Made by a program: the position numbers and the translations under genes. A model generated the notes under the pieces. That model did not search any database and was not told the DNA's origin. It saw nothing but the letters and a program-made list of their open reading frames with translations. From Rothia sp. (in: high G+C Gram-positive bacteria) (GTDB lineage: Bacteria > Actinomycetota > Actinomycetes > Actinomycetales > Micrococcaceae): DNA of 64,000 nt. This document shows positions 62,843 to 64,000 of the stretch, in pieces (position 1 is the first letter of the stretch; each line of letters starts with the position of its first letter). The DNA is taken from NCBI GenBank assembly GCA_030529845.1, contig JAUMWB010000001.1, forward strand, positions 1 to 64,000, read 5' to 3'.

Positions 62843-64000
62843 CTACTGGGGATCTTTTTCTGCCTCGGTAACCTCTACCCATTCGCTGGCGGCCTTCTCC
62901 ACCTGCTCGTCGGCATCTGAGTCGGTGGTGGCGTCCTTGTCCTTAGCGCCGGGTAGGGGCGCGACCTGCTGAATCTTATCTGCCAGCTCGTGCAGCTTCT
63001 GCCCCTGGGACTCGGTGAACTCGTGCAGCTTCTCAGCCTGAACAGCCTTGAACTGATCCCACTTCTCGGTCTGCTCAGCGCGCAGCTCCTGCACGCGCTC
63101 AGCGGTATGGGCGGCCGTCTCGGTCACAGTGGACTTAGTGCGGTTGTACATGTCTTCAACGTAGGAGTTAAAGTCAGCCAGTACCTGCTTACGGCGTACC
63201 TTCATGGAGGGAGTCAGATGGCCCTCTGCCTCGGTGAAGTCCTTATCGAGAATGCGGAACTCGCGGATAGACTCAGCCTTGGACACAAAGGCATTGGCGT
63301 CATCAATGAACTTCTGGATAGCCTCACGCACGCGGGGGTTGGTGGAGGCCTCCTTGAGGGAGAGGGTGCGGGGCAGGCCGATACGTTCGAGCTCGTCGGG
63401 AAGCACGTCGGGATCCAGGGTGATGAGCGCCGAAATGAAGGGCTTCTCATCGCCCACCAGCATAGCCTGAGACACGAAGGGGGACTGCCGCAAGCGATCC
63501 TCAGCGGGAACCGGCATGACGTTCTTGCCGCCAGCGGTCACGATGATTTCCTTCTTACGGCCGGTGATGTAGAGCTTGCCGTCATCGTCAATACGGGCCA
63601 GGTCGCCGGTACGGAACCAACCGTCCTCGGTGAAAGCAGCTGCGTTCTCTTCGGGGTTATCCAGGTAGCCAGAAATCAAGCCAACGCCCTTGAACTCCAG
63701 CTCGCCGTCCTCAGCGATACGGGCAGAACCTCCGGGAATCAGGGTGCCCACATTGCCGATATCGAACTGGCGGATACGTCCCACAGCCAGGGGGGCGGTG
63801 GTCTCGGTCAGGCCGTAGCCCTCAACTACCTCGATGCCCACAGCGTGGTAGAAGTGGCCGTAGTGGGGGGCGAGGCGGCCGCCACCGGAGACCGCGAAGC
63901 GCACCTTGCCGCCCATGGCGTCGTGCAGCTTGGAGTAGACCAGCTTGTCGTAGAACTTATGCTGCAGGGTGAGAGTACGTGTCATCTTGCCCGCAATCTT
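62843..64000 (-). CDS. long-chain fatty-acid-CoA ligase, 3' part only
   Basis: The frame is open to the window edge, so the N-terminal part lies outside. Visible pieces are FAVSGGGRLAPHYGHFYHAVGIEVVEGYGLTETTAP, GWFRTGDLARIDDDGKLYITGRKKEIIVTAGGKNV and a C-terminal domain, matching FadD15-type ligases. The last 110 or so residues are an extra tail: a charged coiled coil (AERVQELRAEQTEKWDQFKAVQAEKLHEFTESQ region) and an acidic end. The enzyme activates fatty acids for membrane lipids or oxidation. The tail is unusual for the family. Confidence 0.9.
   Translation of the reverse strand, partial: KIAGKMTRTLTLQHKFYDKLVYSKLHDAMGGKVRFAVSGGGRLAPHYGHFYHAVGIEVVEGYGLTETTAPLAVGRIRQFDIGNVGTLIPGGSARIAEDGELEFKGVGLISGYLDNPEENAAAFTEDGWFRTGDLARIDDDGKLYITGRKKEIIVTAGGKNVMPVPAEDRLRQSPFVSQAMLVGDEKPFISALITLDPDVLPDELERIGLPRTLSLKEASTNPRVREAIQKFIDDANAFVSKAESIREFRILDKDFTEAEGHLTPSMKVRRKQVLADFNSYVEDMYNRTKSTVTETAAHTAERVQELRAEQTEKWDQFKAVQAEKLHEFTESQGQKLHELADKIQQVAPLPGAKDKDATTDSDADEQVEKAASEWVEVTEAEKDPQ

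Overview
The window is a high-G+C actinobacterial chromosome segment. Gene content and order point to the Micrococcaceae, most like Rothia: mycothione reductase, the TPR-HAD-tlyA-nadK-recN-pyrG-nudix-xerD block, the parA-scpA-scpB-rluB-tyrA-cmk-der block, the gcvH-garA-ftsR-merR block, and a ParA gene divergent from pyruvate carboxylase. The assignment is inferred from content; no database search was run.

Layout. 102-221 is a 5S rRNA closing an rRNA operon. 470-10141 is a co-directional housekeeping run (TPR protein, HAD phosphatase, TlyA, NAD kinase, RecN, CTP synthase, Nudix hydrolase, XerD). 10252-16727 is a methylcitrate-cycle locus for propionate use: a GntR regulator and prpD-prpB-prpC on the minus strand, divergent from prpE, with two GTATAC-centred palindromes in the shared intergenic region. 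16745-19309 is a decaying accessory patch (Rrf2 regulator, quinone-oxidoreductase-like gene, a deleted alpha/beta-hydrolase, a frameshifted EthD-like gene) bounded by two nearly identical hairpins. 19445-26728 returns to chromosome maintenance and core genes, followed by tRNA-Pro(GGG).

27202-40950 is the accessory zone: a short AbiEi-like gene, an SLH-anchored secreted nuclease, lactate permease, a CYP152 (OleT/BSbeta-type) P450, a DUF2974-like lipase, a VOC gene with an in-frame stop, a wrecked LRR/LAxTG surface protein, a PstI/BsuBI-like restriction-modification pair between two identical 24-base hairpins, and two alkylation-repair genes (tag, ogt). 41063-46391 is a glycerol locus (glpD-glpF-glpK with a divergent SorC-type regulator). 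46578-48643 holds an unrecognised pair (a beta-propeller-like protein and a Tat-signal protein) behind a perfect palindrome. 48655-53251 is a LysR regulator divergent from putA. 53496-62771 carries gcvH, garA, two MerR genes, parA, pyc, a small membrane protein and mtr. The window ends inside a long-chain acyl-CoA ligase.

Metabolically the segment covers uptake and oxidation of small carbon sources (propionate, lactate, glycerol, proline) feeding pyruvate and the TCA cycle, with pyruvate carboxylase for anaplerosis. The most unusual whole-window signal is a short motif, GGCGTCCGC or its complement. I counted 38 copies of the GCGTCCGC core by eye, in several reading frames and also as inverted pairs in terminator hairpins. 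That layout resembles the DNA-uptake sequences of other naturally competent bacteria.
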